A DNA stretch of 64,000 nt, taken from assembly GCF_001625215.2 (NCBI RefSeq), contig NC_030387.2, positions 30,155,606-30,219,605 on the forward strand. Direction: 5' to 3'. This stretch comes from Daucus carota subsp. sativus. Its lineage: Eukaryota; Streptophyta; Magnoliopsida; Apiales; Apiaceae. The position numbers and the translations under genes were made by a program. How positions within the stretch are numbered: position 1 is the first letter of the stretch; each line of letters begins with the position of its first letter. The notes below the pieces were generated by a model that was not told where the DNA came from, searched no databases, and was given only the letters and a program-made list of their open reading frames with translations. Shown piece by piece: positions 1-12,300 of the stretch.

Positions 1-2762
1 TTATACAGGGTACCTTCTCCTCCACAGCCACAGTATTCCCATCCATACTATTCTCCACAGTATGTGAATAGTGATGTAACGCCTTCGAATACAATTCAAC
101 CATATTCGCATAACATAAATATGCATACACCATCTTGTTCTTGTTTACAGTGCTACAATAGGCATCCTCAGGTTATACCAACTGTTACCTCTTCTGGATA
201 TGGTGATAGAAGGTATTTGGATGACCCGAAAAACCCCATTTTATATCCTCGTGACAATTCCAGTGCACTTGGTCCACAGAATTATGATCCTGGATCTCAG
301 AGAATCTATCATAATTCACAATGGTCCAAAGATCAGAACTTAGGAGTAGGTGTGTCCAATCAACAACGCCATCTAAAGGTGATGCCGTCTAGTGGTGGAC
401 GTCGTTGCTACCCTATTGCTGGTGGTGCACCGTTGTTTGCATGTTGCAGTTGTTTCGAATTGCTCCAACTTCCTAAGAAATTTCTTTTTAGACAAAAAAT
501 TCAAAAGAAAATAAGATGTGCAGCATGTGCCAAACTCATATTTGTAGAAGTTACTGATAAGAAACTTATTCTTTCTGTTTATGAGGAAGCAAAGGAAAGT
601 CCTGCTACGGATGATGATAGCTCGTATATGGCCAAGAACAATACTTTGAATTTTGTTGCAGATAGTAGAAGCATGGATGTCCCGTCAGATGATTATGATA
701 GCTCCACTTTCAATATACATTCAGCTGACAGAAAACAAGTTTCGGCATCACCAGAAAAGGTTTTAAGCTCCAATCACTCTGCTGGGGTAAAAAATGAACA
801 CTCCACTTCTTCCTTTACATCTGAGAATGAGGACAACAATAATACAAATAGAAATAGCAACTCTGCTGAACTCCCAACAGAGGCCATCCCATCACGTCCG
901 CCTTCAGGTTCACCTCTTAAAGATCACATTGATTACTCTAATAGATATACTTTGGCAAACCAATCTGAAAAGGGAAGCAAAATTGATCTGTCCGAGCATG
1001 AGATGGGAATGCCAATAAAGGTCATCTCACAACAAAATTCTGGGAAAGATACTGCAGCAGCAACTGAATTGGATATATCACCCAATGAGTATTTTAATAC
1101 AGGAACATCCATTGATTCAGGGGATATAAGCAGAGAAGAAGATCAAACAAGAGCAAGCAAAGCAAATTCATACTTTCCAGGTATTATCAGAGAGAGCTCT
1201 CAGGACAGATCTGATAACAGTTTCGAGGACGAAATAACTAATGTTTCGGTTAATGGGCATCCTATACCAGATAGGTTTGTAAAGAAGGCTGAGGAGTTTG
1301 CTGGACGAATCCAACCTGGAGAATATTGGTAAGTATATACTTCTCCTTCTAGTGATGAGATAGTTTTAGCTATAATGCAAGCGGTTCTATTATCTTTTAT
1401 AACTGATAATATGCACTCTGTCGATACAAGTGAATGTGAAGTTAAAAAATCGGGTTACCAAGTAATAATGCTTGACATATTTATGGAATAAATGTCCAGA
1501 ATGTTATTACTCTCTTTTTTCTATAGTTGTCCAGCTACATTCAAGGTCCTTGATTCCTGTCGTTTAAAAAATTGTCTTCCAAAGTTCACTGAAGAGGTTC
1601 AAGTTAGTAGTGTCTGACTTGCACTTTTATCTTTAGTGGTTTTACTGATCTTTCTTCATTCTTGATATGCACTAGGTATGATTCTCGAGCTGGATTCTGG
1701 GGTGTGATGGGTGGACCTTGCCTTGGCATAATTCCTGTATGAGTTTTACTTCTTCAGAAATAAATTTCGATATGTATGAATTAGAGCTTGCCTAATATAC
1801 ATTAATGTTAAACTAAAACTTGTTTTTTTTATGGCAGCCGTCTATTGAAGAATTTAATTTTCCACTGCCAGAGACTTGTGCTGGTGGAGACACTGGTGTG
1901 TTTGTTAATGGTAGAGAACTGCATCAAAAGGACCTAAAGTTGCTTGGAAAAAGAGGGCTCCCTACAGATGTTGATAGATCATACATTATTGAGATATCTG
2001 GGAGAGTTCTAGATGATGAATCTGGTGAAGAGCTAGATAGCCTCGGCAAACTTGCCCCAACGTAAGACTTGAACCTTGTTAATTATTTCCTTAGCTTATC
2101 AAGTATTTAACTGATCATTTAGTAATATTTGTTGCCCAAGTAAATCCACATCACAGTGGATCAAACTGAAAACATGATATATAAAGGGAGAAGAAGCTTA
2201 GAGTTATCCAATAAGGTCATAATTCAGTGTTCATAAAATATATTAATCTGAGATGAGATAAAAATTCAAGTCATGTCATGGATTCACTTGTCAAGCAATT
2301 CAAGGTCTCAAAAGCTTAGATGTCCAAGCGGTAAAGAAAAAGGGTTCATCGGTTAACCTGCCTCCTTCTATTAAAGATTTTTGTCCCCTAGGTTACATTT
2401 TCGATTTAAGAGACCTCTGTTCTTCAAATAGTTTTTGAGCAAAACCTCAAAGCTGGACTATTTCACAACTTATTGATTGCACATGAATATTAAACTAGAC
2501 AAATGTGGTTTTGTTGCCTTAATCTTGCAATTATTTTAACATCCCTACAAGCTTTATCGTCTACTGCAGGTATCGACATTTTTAATAAAATCACTGCCAT
2601 AAATGAAATGAGGTTAACCAACTATAAAGATTGTAATAATATTAGTTATGTAGCAAAGTAGCGCATGTAATATTGTTTAAACACTACTAATAAATATTTC
2701 TTGACAGCGTTGAGAAGACGAAGCGTGGATTCGGCATGAGAACTCCTAGAGGAGCTAGATGA
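1..2762 (+). CDS. EDR4-like zinc-ribbon protein, 3' part (5' end outside window)
   Basis: Exons by reading frame and GT/AG sites: <1-1328, 1676-1736, 1838-2061, 2708-2762 (TGA 2760-2762). The frame is open from base 1, so the true start lies upstream. A Cys-rich segment (CCSCFELLQLP ... RCAACA, about nt 440-540) matches the plant 'probable zinc-ribbon' (DUF3133) domain of ENHANCED DISEASE RESISTANCE 4-like proteins. A long polar, Ser/Asn-rich linker follows. The last exons encode the conserved C-terminal block (GEYWYDSRAGFWGVMGG, TGVFVNGRELHQKDL, SYIIEISGRVLDD), which is also found in these proteins and resembles part of extra-large G proteins. Family knowledge: Arabidopsis EDR4 acts in powdery-mildew resistance and vesicle trafficking. 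That role for this paralogue is inference. No frame breaks are seen. The gypsy element starts 785 bp downstream. Confidence 0.85.
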
Positions 2763-3547
2763 GTTCCAGGTCTTCTCAAACCATAGTTTACATTTGCGAA
2801 AATATCTGTATCGTGAAGTCCACACACACCATGCTCTCGACTAATATACTAGGTGGAAATCTAGTCATGCCGCTCAAGAAAAATCCTAAACTTAGCATTG
2901 CCTCCGGTATCCTCCGAGCTGTTATTGTGAAGTTTACTAGTTTTTTTATAGTCATGGTCATGATAAGAATGATGCAAGTTTCTCATATCTGTGCAGTACA
3001 GGTTATAATGTAAATTCCTTTAGTCAAATTTGCCAAGCTTGTAGTGTTCGTCATTTTTGCCAGGTTTGTAGCTTTGTAGAGAAAAGACCCATATATACAA
3101 AATCTGTATTTACTAATCCTGTGTACCAGGTGACATTTGCAGCTTAATTAAATATCGACACCGCCCAGTATATATGCGAAGGACTGTTTGGATATAAACC
3201 ATCAATTAATTGTACGAGGTCTTCTAAGAGAAGTCGAAAAATTAACTCTCTACAGGGTCATGTACTGCTAAAGAGGACGATATCGACCAAAAATTAGTTC
3301 CGTACACGATCGTATACTGCTGAAAAAGGACAATATCGATTAATGTGGAAGTACATGGTCATACTTTCTTCAGCAGTCACGATCGTATAGTGCTGAAGAA
3401 AGACAATATCAACTAATGTGAAATAACTACGTACTTTACTTTACGGCATAATAATACGACCGTTCTGAAAAAAAGACAATATTGATGTCCTTTACGGCAT
3501 AAAAATACATTTTTAATTACCAAGATTAGTTTGCCGCCAGACAATTC
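2763..3547. other. Intergenic, with short degenerate repeats
   Basis: This is the 3' flank of the EDR4-like gene. At about 3256-3490 a degenerate motif recurs roughly four times: a 'cgatcgta(t/c)a.tgctga' core followed by 'gacaatatcga', starting near 3258, 3306, 3381 and 3458. No gene is seen. Confidence 0.5.
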
Positions 3548-3944
3548 TGATACACTCTTCAACAAATAATAATAAGTAGCAGACTAACTCAATCTTTATT
3601 CAAGATGAAAGCTAGGATGTCAACTCCAGAGAATAAGTCTATATATGAGAGAGACTATTCTGATGGAAATCAACTCATAGGTGCCAAGTTCATTACAAAG
3701 AGTTTTCAGAGAATTAGAAATGAGATAACAAATTAGATGCCTTTCCTACTCCCCAAGACACTGTCTAAATAGCTGTTACAAAATGCAAATGATAGCTAAA
3801 TGTAAATGTAAATGAAATGCAGGTAGTATAGGACGCACAGGACCACAAATCTTCTAACGGCTCCTGCCACCTTGGCCCATCTCAGTTGTACCCATGCAGT
3901 TATTCTGGTCCCCTTGTGCCAGCTCAACAGTTGTGATTATATCA
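3548..3944 (-). repeat. gypsy LTR, left copy (3' LTR of element)
   Basis: It pairs with 23473-23869. The stop of the element's pol frame (3854) lies inside this LTR. Confidence 0.95.
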
Positions 3945-4319
3945 ATACTCCCCGCTTGAGAGGATCCTTGACCCCAAGGATCGAATTTCGGGAACTGGTG
4001 CATTATCACTCTAGCATCTTCCCATGTCGCCTCTTCCACAGGTAGATGTTGCCATTGAACCAACCATTGTACAGTTGCTGCATTCCGACGCTTAATAGTC
4101 CTAACTTCAATAATCTTCTCCGGAATTTTTGGCTCGATTATGCTAGCTGAATCATAAGTCGGAGGGATTGATGTATCTATCTCAGTAGGAGCTGGGCCTT
4201 GATGTCGTTTGAGGAGGGATACGTGAAATGTGGGATGGATACGTGAAGAAGCGAGAAGCTGTAATGTATAAGCCACTGCCCCAACACGTTTAAGAATCTT
4301 GTAAGGTCCAAAGTACTTT
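3854..4319 (-). pseudogene. gypsy pol C-terminal fragment: integrase end and chromodomain
   Basis: The open minus-strand frame runs from the copia insertion point to a stop at 3854. It contains the integrase C-terminal 'HPTFHVSLLK' motif and a chromodomain-like segment (TVQWLVQWQHLPVEEATWED), which places the element among chromoviruses. Chromodomains guide chromovirus integration to chromatin marks. The upstream remainder of the polyprotein is at 19282-21877, across the inserted copia element. The split is due only to that insertion. Confidence 0.9.
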
Positions 4320-5023
4320 TGAAAGGCATATGTTCAGCCTATTTGTATTTAAAGAGGTACAACTCAACTCAGATCAGAAAGCTCAGTAAATAGCAAGTCA
4401 TCGGAATCAGTACGAAGAACGTCAAGTGATTTGTAGAAATCATATGTCAGATAAATTCCAGGATGCTGCTGCACGCCACTGAAAGAAGTTCATTAATATG
4501 TTCAAGCCTCAGTGCACAAATAATCTTTTGTGGCACGTCCAGGAATTCAGAAGACATAAAGTTTCTATACTTTATTTCATCAGAAGATTTCATTTAATGA
4601 AGATGTACGTACAAGACGAAGACTCGACGAACTAACCAAATTCTTATTGTTTATGTTACGAAGAATATTTGATTTAACTAGATACAGATGAACCAGACAG
4701 TACATCTGTGTATCAGTTATTCAAATTAAATATTTGAAGTCAAGCAGAAGTGGTAGTTCGTTCGTTCGACAAATCAAGAAGAAGTTATTCAAGTTTAATG
4801 AAGACCGGAAGCTGTTCTACTGAAGATTGTGTGATTAAATATTTTAATAGACTATTATTTCACTTCTCAAATAATTATATTAATTATGTAATTTATTTAT
4901 TAAATTAATTCACTCTCGAATTAATTTAATTTATGAATTTATATGATTAAATTAATTAAGTGAATAATTTTCTATTTTAATATACTATTTTATTTCTTTA
5001 TTTAATCACAAAAACCACCTCAG

Positions 5024-5483
5024 CAAGACAATTCTGGATTGTCTTGCCGAGTGGCTTCATTTGGCTTCCAAGACAATTCTCCATTGTCTGCCTGGGTCTT
5101 GGTTGAATCAGCAAGACAATTCTTAATTGTCTTGCCGATTCATTTCAGTAGTTCAATGGTGTGCAAGACAATTCTTGTGAATTGTCTTGCCGAAGGCATG
5201 TGTAAGACAGCAAGACAATCTCATTGTCTTGTCTTGCCGAGTCAAGTGGATGGTGTGCAAGACAATCCTGGATTGTCTTGCCGATTCTGGCAGTTGTCTT
5301 ACTGGCTTGTGCAATTGTCTTCCCTTCCCTTTGATTGTCTTTCTGACTTGGCTAAAGCTTGGTAGACAATCTGTGATTGTCTTCCCTTGCCCCTTATTGT
5401 CTTGCCCAAGCCTAGATTGTCTTACCCTTCTTGTAATTGTCTTTGCTAGCTTGTATTTGTCTTGTCTAGTGATTGTCTTGCAT
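5024..5483 (+). promoter_or_regulatory. Array of AAGACAAT/ATTGTCTT palindromes in 5' LTR
   Basis: At least six full palindromes of the form CAAGACAAT-N(1-10)-ATTGTCTTG start near 5024, 5069, 5113, 5163, 5209 and 5256. About nine half-sites (ATTGTCTT or TTGTCTT) continue to 5483, 16 bp upstream of the TATA box. Clustered short repeats in the cis-regulatory part of Sirevirus LTRs are known. This exact unit I do not recognise. Dense placement directly before TATA suggests an enhancer or protein-binding array. The same array is at 18449-18908. Confidence 0.85.
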
Positions 5484-5498
5484 GTACAAAGCTTTGCC

Positions 5499-5506
5499 TA
5501 TAAATA
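5499..5506 (+). promoter_or_regulatory. TATA box of 5' LTR
   Basis: TATAAATA lies downstream of the palindrome array. The likely transcript start (R region) is about 30 bp further on. The second copy is at 18924-18931. Confidence 0.75.
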
Positions 5507-5856
5507 TGGCATCCATTCTTCATTTTCAAGTGTTCATTCACTTTGCATTCAAAGCATTTTGTAAAGCTTTCAAGTTGTTTGTAACTTGCTTGATCGTTAT
5601 ATCCACAGTTTTCTGTGCTTTGATAACCCGGTTGTTTTAATCACTAAATCTAGAATATACCCTGTCAAATTTATTCTACGAACTTTAGTGGACATTAAAA
5701 CCGAACCATTTTAATTATATAACGACTTCAACCATTGTTATATTAATTAATTATAATCTGATTAACAAATCATATTCAATCAGATTCACTTCCGCGACGA
5801 TTTGGTACTGATTGTATTCAACCCCCCCCCTTCTACAATCATATCCGGACCTAACA

Positions 5857-5872
5857 ATTGGCATCAGAGCGG
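5857..5872 (+). other. copia primer-binding site
   Basis: ATTGGCATCAGAGCGG directly follows the LTR. It matches the initiator Met-tRNA 3'-end complement TGGTATCAGAGC with one mismatch. Confidence 0.85.
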
Positions 5873-6038
5873 TTGATACCATTTTTCCGTATCAGATCCT
5901 ATACACACTCTGTAACGTCCAAATATTTTTTTATTCGAATTAATTTTATTCCAAAAATTAATTCTGATTAAAAATATTTTTCTTTCAAAAATCTAAATCT
6001 CTCCCAACACTATTCACTTTAAATTCCTAAAAAAAAAA

Positions 6039-7423
6039 ATGAGTACGCAAAAGATCAGTAGCATTAAAATCCCACCGTTCAGCCAGGAACACTTTGGCCT
6101 ATGGAAAAGGCACATGTTTCTATTCCTTCGAACAGCGAACAGAAAATACATTGGGATTTTAGACAAAGGTGTTACTACTCCTATGAAGGTCATATTAGCA
6201 CACGAAGAGGATGGTGTGTTGATACCTCATCAGGTCATTCCGAAAGAACTTTCTGAGTACACAGATGAAGAGAGTGAACAGATGAATTTAGATGATGCTC
6301 TTCAACTAATTTTGGTTGAATCTCTAGATCCAGTGATGTACAATGCTGTTGTAAATTGTAAGAACGCCAAGCAAATCTGGGATACGTTAGAGATTATCAA
6401 TGAAGGCTCAGAGGAAGTTAGGGAAAACAAGAAAGAGATACTGATGGCTCAGTATGAACAGTTTGGTTCCCATCCCGGTGAAGGGATTTCAGAAGTATTT
6501 ATCAGACTTAATAATTTGATAAATAATTTAAATCTGAATGGGAAATTCTACGACAAGAAAGAGGTCAACATGAAGTTTCTCTTAACCCTTCCTGAACATT
6601 TGGAACACAGAATCACTGCCATCAGGGAAAGCAGAGATCTGAATGAGATTTCTCTGGAAAGACTCTACGGAGTTTTGAAAACTTATGAACTGGAGCAAGT
6701 TCAGAGTAAACAGAGATATGGCTGGGGTAAAACACAAAACCATTCGAGAGCTCTAGTTGTTGAGTCACCTGTACTGGAAGAAAAGAAGAAGGATGTTGTT
6801 GTTCCTTCTAAGACTACTCAGGAATTTGTTGTACCTGAGATTGGTCAAACTGCTTCTTCCAGTGGTGACGAAGAGTTCTATACAATGGAAGAGCTTGAAC
6901 AGTTAGAAGATCAATCTCTATCACTGTTTGCCAAGAAGTTTGGAAACATGAGATTCCGGAAGAACCCTTCCTATAAATACAAACCTACTGTTAGTAAGTT
7001 TCAGAAGGGAGGCTATTCATCTTCTACAAGCAAAGGAGGATACAAGACTGGGATGGTGGACAGAAGCAAGTTCAAATGCTTCAATTGTGGTGAACCTGGA
7101 CACTTTGCAACTGAATGCAAACAGCCCAAGGTTCAAGGAAAAAGAAAAGATTCGTATGATGAGCTGAAGCAGAAGTATGATGCACTGGTTAGAAAGCATC
7201 ATGGTACTTCTGGAAGTCAAAGTTTCAAAAGCAAATCTTATCTGGCAGAAGGCAAAAGCTGGGATGATACAGATAGTGATGAAGAGGAGCAGCTAGGGAA
7301 TGTTGCTTTCATGGCTAATACTGGATCATCTTCACCTCCTCCTGCTGGAAGCTTTCAGGTAGATCCTACATGCCCTAAACTGTTTATGCAATTAGGACTT
7401 GAAAGAGATGATGCTATTAAAAG
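6039..7423 (+). CDS. copia Gag, first part (interrupted by hAT insertion)
   Basis: The ATG at 6039 follows an A-run. The N-terminal part is a copia Gag/UBN2-type capsid region (LWKRHMFLFL, QIWDTLE, LPEHLEHRI). A CCHC zinc knuckle (CFNCGEPGHFATEC, about nt 7078-7119) is typical of nucleocapsid. The frame is cut at 7423 by the hAT element. The last codons up to the stop at 7457 come from the transposon. The same frame resumes at 8325 after the second TSD copy, so the insertion alone breaks the gene. Confidence 0.93.
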
Positions 7424-8316
7424 TAGGGCTGAGCAAAACCGAACCGAAACCGAATAACCGAACCGAACCGTGCAATTTTGGTTAGGTTCGGTTTTTATTT
7501 TTCTGAAAATTTCGGTTAATTCGGTTTTCGGTTATTAACCGAATAAAAATTCGGTTCGGTTCGGTTATTAAAATTATAATACGGTTATAACCGAAATAGC
7601 CGAATAATATATATATTATTTTTAAATTATAATATAATATACATATAATAATAATAATAATAATAATATAGAAATAGTTAATAGAATAATCCGATACAGA
7701 ACATAACCCTAATCTAATTGCACAATGCCTCTGCCCTTTCCATCAGATCACGGCGCCGCTGCTAGAATCAATTCCGGCCAACAGCCATGTCGCGGCGCCG
7801 GAAACCACCGAGCCCAGCCTTCTTCATCTCTCTCATAGCCCCCCTCGACCTCCAGATGCAGCGTCATTGCCGCCCTCTTCACCACCACTCCGGCAACACA
7901 CCAACGCCGGACTCCTTTATGAGCCTTCTCCGATCAATAAACAACCGACCAAGGCAACAACACCAATATCCAAGCAATACGTAATCATCACACTGATGTA
8001 ATTTTACAGATAGGTGTGAAAAACACAAGGCTAATAACCTCCTGGATGCTTGATAAGTGTGTGTTTTCCTCTTCTTCTAAATTGATCTAGTTTCTAATTA
8101 TTTTTTTTCATTCTGTTCAGTTCTGGCCACGCACAAGTTTCTAAATTCGGTTTTTTCATAACCGAAACCGAATTAACCGAATTATTTCGGTTCGGTTTCG
8201 GTTCGGTTTAATAGATAATTCGGTTCGGTTCGGTTTAATAAAATATTGGCATTTCGGTTTTCGGTTATTTCGGTTCAGTTCGGTTTTGAACCGAACCGAC
8301 CGAATGCTCAGCCCTA
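7424..8316. mobile_element. Non-autonomous hAT-type element inside gag
   Basis: Perfect 11-bp terminal inverted repeats, TAGGGCTGAGC / GCTCAGCCCTA, are flanked by an exact 8-bp target duplication ATTAAAAG (7416-7423, 8317-8324), as expected for hAT transposons. The subterminal regions are packed with ACCGAA/TTCGGT units on both sides (7439-7600, 8150-8305). The middle is partly GC-rich (7740-7990). No transposase is present, so it needs one in trans. It is the youngest layer of the three-level nest. Confidence 0.93.
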
Positions 8317-8324
8317 ATTAAAAG

Positions 8325-9393
8325 GATGAAAGCTGCTAATCTTAAAATTGATACTTTAGTCTTAGAAATTCATGCTTATAAAATGAATGAGATGAAAGTA
8401 TTAAAACCTAAAATAGAACAATTGACTATGGACTTAGGATTACAATGTGCTAAAGTCAAAGTTCTAGAGAAAGGTGAGATTGCTTTAAGACTTCAGCTAG
8501 ACGAAGAAAAAGTGAAATGTAAAGCCTTTAAGGATGCCTCCTTGATAGTCAAAGAACTTAATGATAAACAAGAGATCAAGAGAACTGTTGGAATAGGCTT
8601 TGACTATAACAAATCTGTAGGTAAGGCTAGTAACATTACTCCTTTTAAGAAGAGTGCTGAAGAGAGAGGGATTCCTTTTGTTTTGAAAGATTCCCTTAAA
8701 CCTTTGTTTAAAACCTCAGAAGCTGAACCTCTTTTAGAGACTCCTGTTGTCATTAGATATGAACTAAAACAGGAAGACCTTAAAATGAAAGAGAGTAATG
8801 AGATGAGAGATGAGATTCTGACAAACCTGAAACCAATTAAAGTGAAAGGCAATGTTAGGTTGCCTAAAGCTGGTTTAGGTGTCAACTCTGAAAGAACTAA
8901 GTTCAACAAGCCTAATAACTTTGTGAATAGTAAGAACAGAAACAATAGATGCCATTCTACTGAGAATTTTAAAACTGGTAACTATAGTAGAGTAGAATCT
9001 GTTGATGTTCCTATTATTGTGACTGATACTCCTGTTGTTCCTGCTTTTGATGCATGTCATAAATTTTGTAGTGTTGATAATTGTATGACTTGTGCTTTCA
9101 ATTTGATGTCTGCTTATTTTAAAAATTTGCATGCTAAAAATGAAAACACATCACCTAGACAACACACAAACAACAAGCATGCAAGATCAAAGACTGCTAG
9201 TCCTACTCATGTTAGGAAGGAGACTTATGTTCCAAAGCCTAAAACTAAGGTTTATAAGGCTGTTGTTAAGGAAGTAAGTTCAGTCAAGTCTGAACCAAGT
9301 ATCAGTCCAAGAGGCTCTATTGTATTACCTAATAAAAATCAGTTCTTTAAGACTGCCGGACCCAATCAAGTGTGGGTCCCAAAGACTGTCTAA
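8325..9393 (+). CDS. copia Gag-Pol, continuation up to in-frame TAA
   Basis: This continues the gag frame after the hAT insertion. It is Lys-rich and probably helical at first. A Cys/His segment (CHKFCSVDNCMTC) lies at about nt 9055-9095. It ends GPNQVWVPKTV followed by TAA at 9391-9393. The 'W-V-P-K' end is the usual junction just before protease in this type of copia element. The pol ORF continues in the same frame 12 nt later. Confidence 0.85.
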
Positions 9394-12300
9394 TCAAGTT
9401 GTCTTTTGCAGGGTGCCAGTGGAGTTGTTCGTGTTACCTGGGTGCTTGACAGTGGAGCGTCAATGCACATGACTGGCAATAAATCCCTGCTAGAGGACAT
9501 AAGAGAAGGAGCTGGCCCTACAGTCAGTTTTGCTGATAATAGCAAAGGTCGTACTGTGGGATATGGCAAGTATAAAATTGGAAGGATTATCATAGAAGAT
9601 ATTGCAATAGTTGAAGGACTTCAACATAATCTCCTAAGTGTCAGTCAATTCTGTGACAAAGGATATTATGTTCATTTTGAAAAGGAGATATGTATCATTA
9701 AACATATCAAGGATAAGCGTCCTTCACTATGTGGCATAAGGAAAGGCAATATATTCGTAGCTGATTTGTCTTCAGGACCTGGAAACGAAGTTCACTGCTT
9801 CTACGCCAAAGCATCTGCTGAAGATAGTTGGTTATGGCATAAGAAACTCTCACACCTCAACTTCAAAACCATGAACTCTCTAGTCAAGAGAGATCTAGTG
9901 AGAGGTTTGCCTTCCCTGGAATTCTCATCTGATGATCTCTGTGAAGCTTGTCAGAAAGGAAAAGCGAAGAGAGCATCTCACAAAGGCAAAACCATCAATA
10001 CCATTACAGATCCACTTCATTTGTTGCATATGGATTTGTTTGGCCCCGTGAATGTTGCATCTATTGATGGAGGAAGATATGCCTTAGTCATTGTGGATGA
10101 CTTCTCGAAATTTACTTGGGTTTACTTCCTGTCTTCTAAGGATGAAACTCCCCTGACAGTAATTGATCATATCAAGTTGGTTGAGTTGGAAAAAGGTGTT
10201 CCTGTAAAAGTTGTAAGATCAGACAATGGAACTGAGTTTAAAAATCAAACTCTAATCAACTTTTACTCTGAAAAGGGAATTAGAAGGCAGTATTCAGCAC
10301 CAAGAACTCCTCAGCAGAATGGAGTCGTCGAAAGAAAGAATCGTACACTGATCGAAGCTGCAAGGACTATGATTGCTGAAGCAAAGCTTCCTCTGTACTT
10401 TTGGGCTGAAGCTGTGTCTACTGCCTGCTATACCCAGAATAGAACTTTGATCAACAAGGATCATATGAAAACTCCATTTCATCTGTATAACAACAAGAAA
10501 CCTTATGTCAAACATCTTCATGTCTTTGGAGCCAAGTGTTATGTTCTCAAGGATGGTGAAGAGAACTTGAACAAGTTTGAGCCAAAGGCTTATGAAGCAA
10601 TTTTTGTTGGTTATACAAATAATGCTTATAGAGTTTTTATAATTGATACTCTGTCAGTGAAAGTTAGTGTCAATGTTACATTTGATGACACTAAACTTCC
10701 AAGTATACAATCTGCTGATCCATCTGAGTCTCTGAAGTTTGACAACTATCCAGACTCTGATTCAGATGATGATATTCCACCTGAGGTTGCAACAGGAGAT
10801 GACAACAATGATAATGATCCAGGCAATGGTGGAGGAAATGGCAATAATGCTGGAGATTCCACTGATGCCAGTGGTGGATCATCAAGTCAACCTGGCAACA
10901 ACTCAGGGGGAGCTGATGGATCAACTAGTCACACACTTCAGCTTAATGATAATACTGCTGAATCATCAAGGACACATCTTCCAAGGGAAAGGATTTGGAG
11001 CAGAGATCATCCCTTTGATCTAATTATTGGTGATCCTGATGTTGGTGTAAGGACTAGAAGTGCTACGACAAATGAATGTTTATTTTCTGGATTTCTATCT
11101 CAACTAGAACCAAAGAAAATAGAAGAAGCACTTGCTGATCCTGATTGGGTTCTTGCCATGCAAGAAGAACTCAATCAATTTGAGAGACAAGAAGTCTGGG
11201 CCCTGGTTCCAAGACCAGAAGGAAAATCTACCATTGGAGCTAGATGGGTCTTCCGTAACAAGTTAGATGGTGATGGCATTGTTGTAAGAAACAAAGCCAG
11301 ACTGGTTGCAAAAGGTTATTCACAAGAAGAAGGAATTGATTACGATGAAACATATGCTCCAGTTGCTCGTCTTGAAGCCATCAGAATATTTCTTGCATTT
11401 GCTGCACACTCCAACTTCAAGGTATACCAAATGGATGTGAAAAGTGCATTTCTGAATGGAAAGCTAGAAGAAGAAGTATATCTGGAACAGCCCCCTGGCT
11501 TTGAAAATCCAGAATTTGCTGATTTTGTATACTTCCTATTCAAAGCTGTCTATGGACTCAAGCAGTCACCAAGAACATGGTATGACACTCTCTCTGAGTT
11601 TTTAATTGAAAACAATTTTACTAGAGGTGTCATAGACAAAACTCTCTTTTACAAATTGCATGATAAGGATATGATATTTGTACAAATATATGTTGATGAC
11701 ATTATATTTGGTTCTACTAACGATAACTTGTGCAAGAGATTTGCTAAGTTAATGCAGAGTAACTATGAGATGAGTATGATGGGTGAGCTGTCCTACTTCC
11801 TTGGTCTTCAAGTAAGCCAAAAGGAAGATGGAATATTCATTTGCCAAACCAAGTATGTCAGAGATCTTCTTCGAAAGTTCAATCTAGAAGACTCTTCACC
11901 GGCAAAGACACCCATGGCCACTGCCACAAAGCTTGACCAGGATAAATCTGGTAAGAAAGTTGATATCACAAGCTATCGAGGTATGATTGGCTCATTACTT
12001 TATCTTACTGCAAGTAGACCAGATATCATGTTTGCAACATGTTTGTGTGCTAGGTTCCAAGCTGATCCTAAAGAATCACATCTTATAGCCGTCAAAAGAA
12101 TCTTTAGATATCTTAAGGGTACACCTGGATTAGGTATTTGGTACCCTAAGAATACTGGTTTTGACTTAACCGGCTATACAGATTCTGATTATGCAGGATG
12201 CAGGATTGATAGAAAGAGTACGTCTGGAAGCTGTCAATTTCTAGGACGTCGGTTGGTTTCCTGGTATAGCAAGAAGCAGCACTCAGTGTCTACCTCTACT

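Larger units (their letters stand above)
4320..5856 (+). repeat. copia 5' LTR
   Basis: It contains a palindrome array (5024-5483) and a TATA box (TATAAATA, 5499-5506), then a run of 9 C near its end. It pairs with 17745-19281 at a constant offset of 13,425. Confidence 0.97.

Noticed and set aside
5024..5483. CRISPR-like or satellite array
   Set aside because: Repeat spacing is irregular, the units are palindromes within an LTR, and the genome is a plant.
5039..5564. Open frames of 108 and 125 aa in the LTR (also at 18464-18989)
   Set aside because: They are produced by the palindrome array; the Cys-rich peptides simply repeat the TTGTCTTGCC unit.
7787..7984. 65-aa open frame inside the hAT element
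   Set aside because: Short, Pro/Arg-rich, no hAT transposase motif; probably chance in GC-rich DNA.
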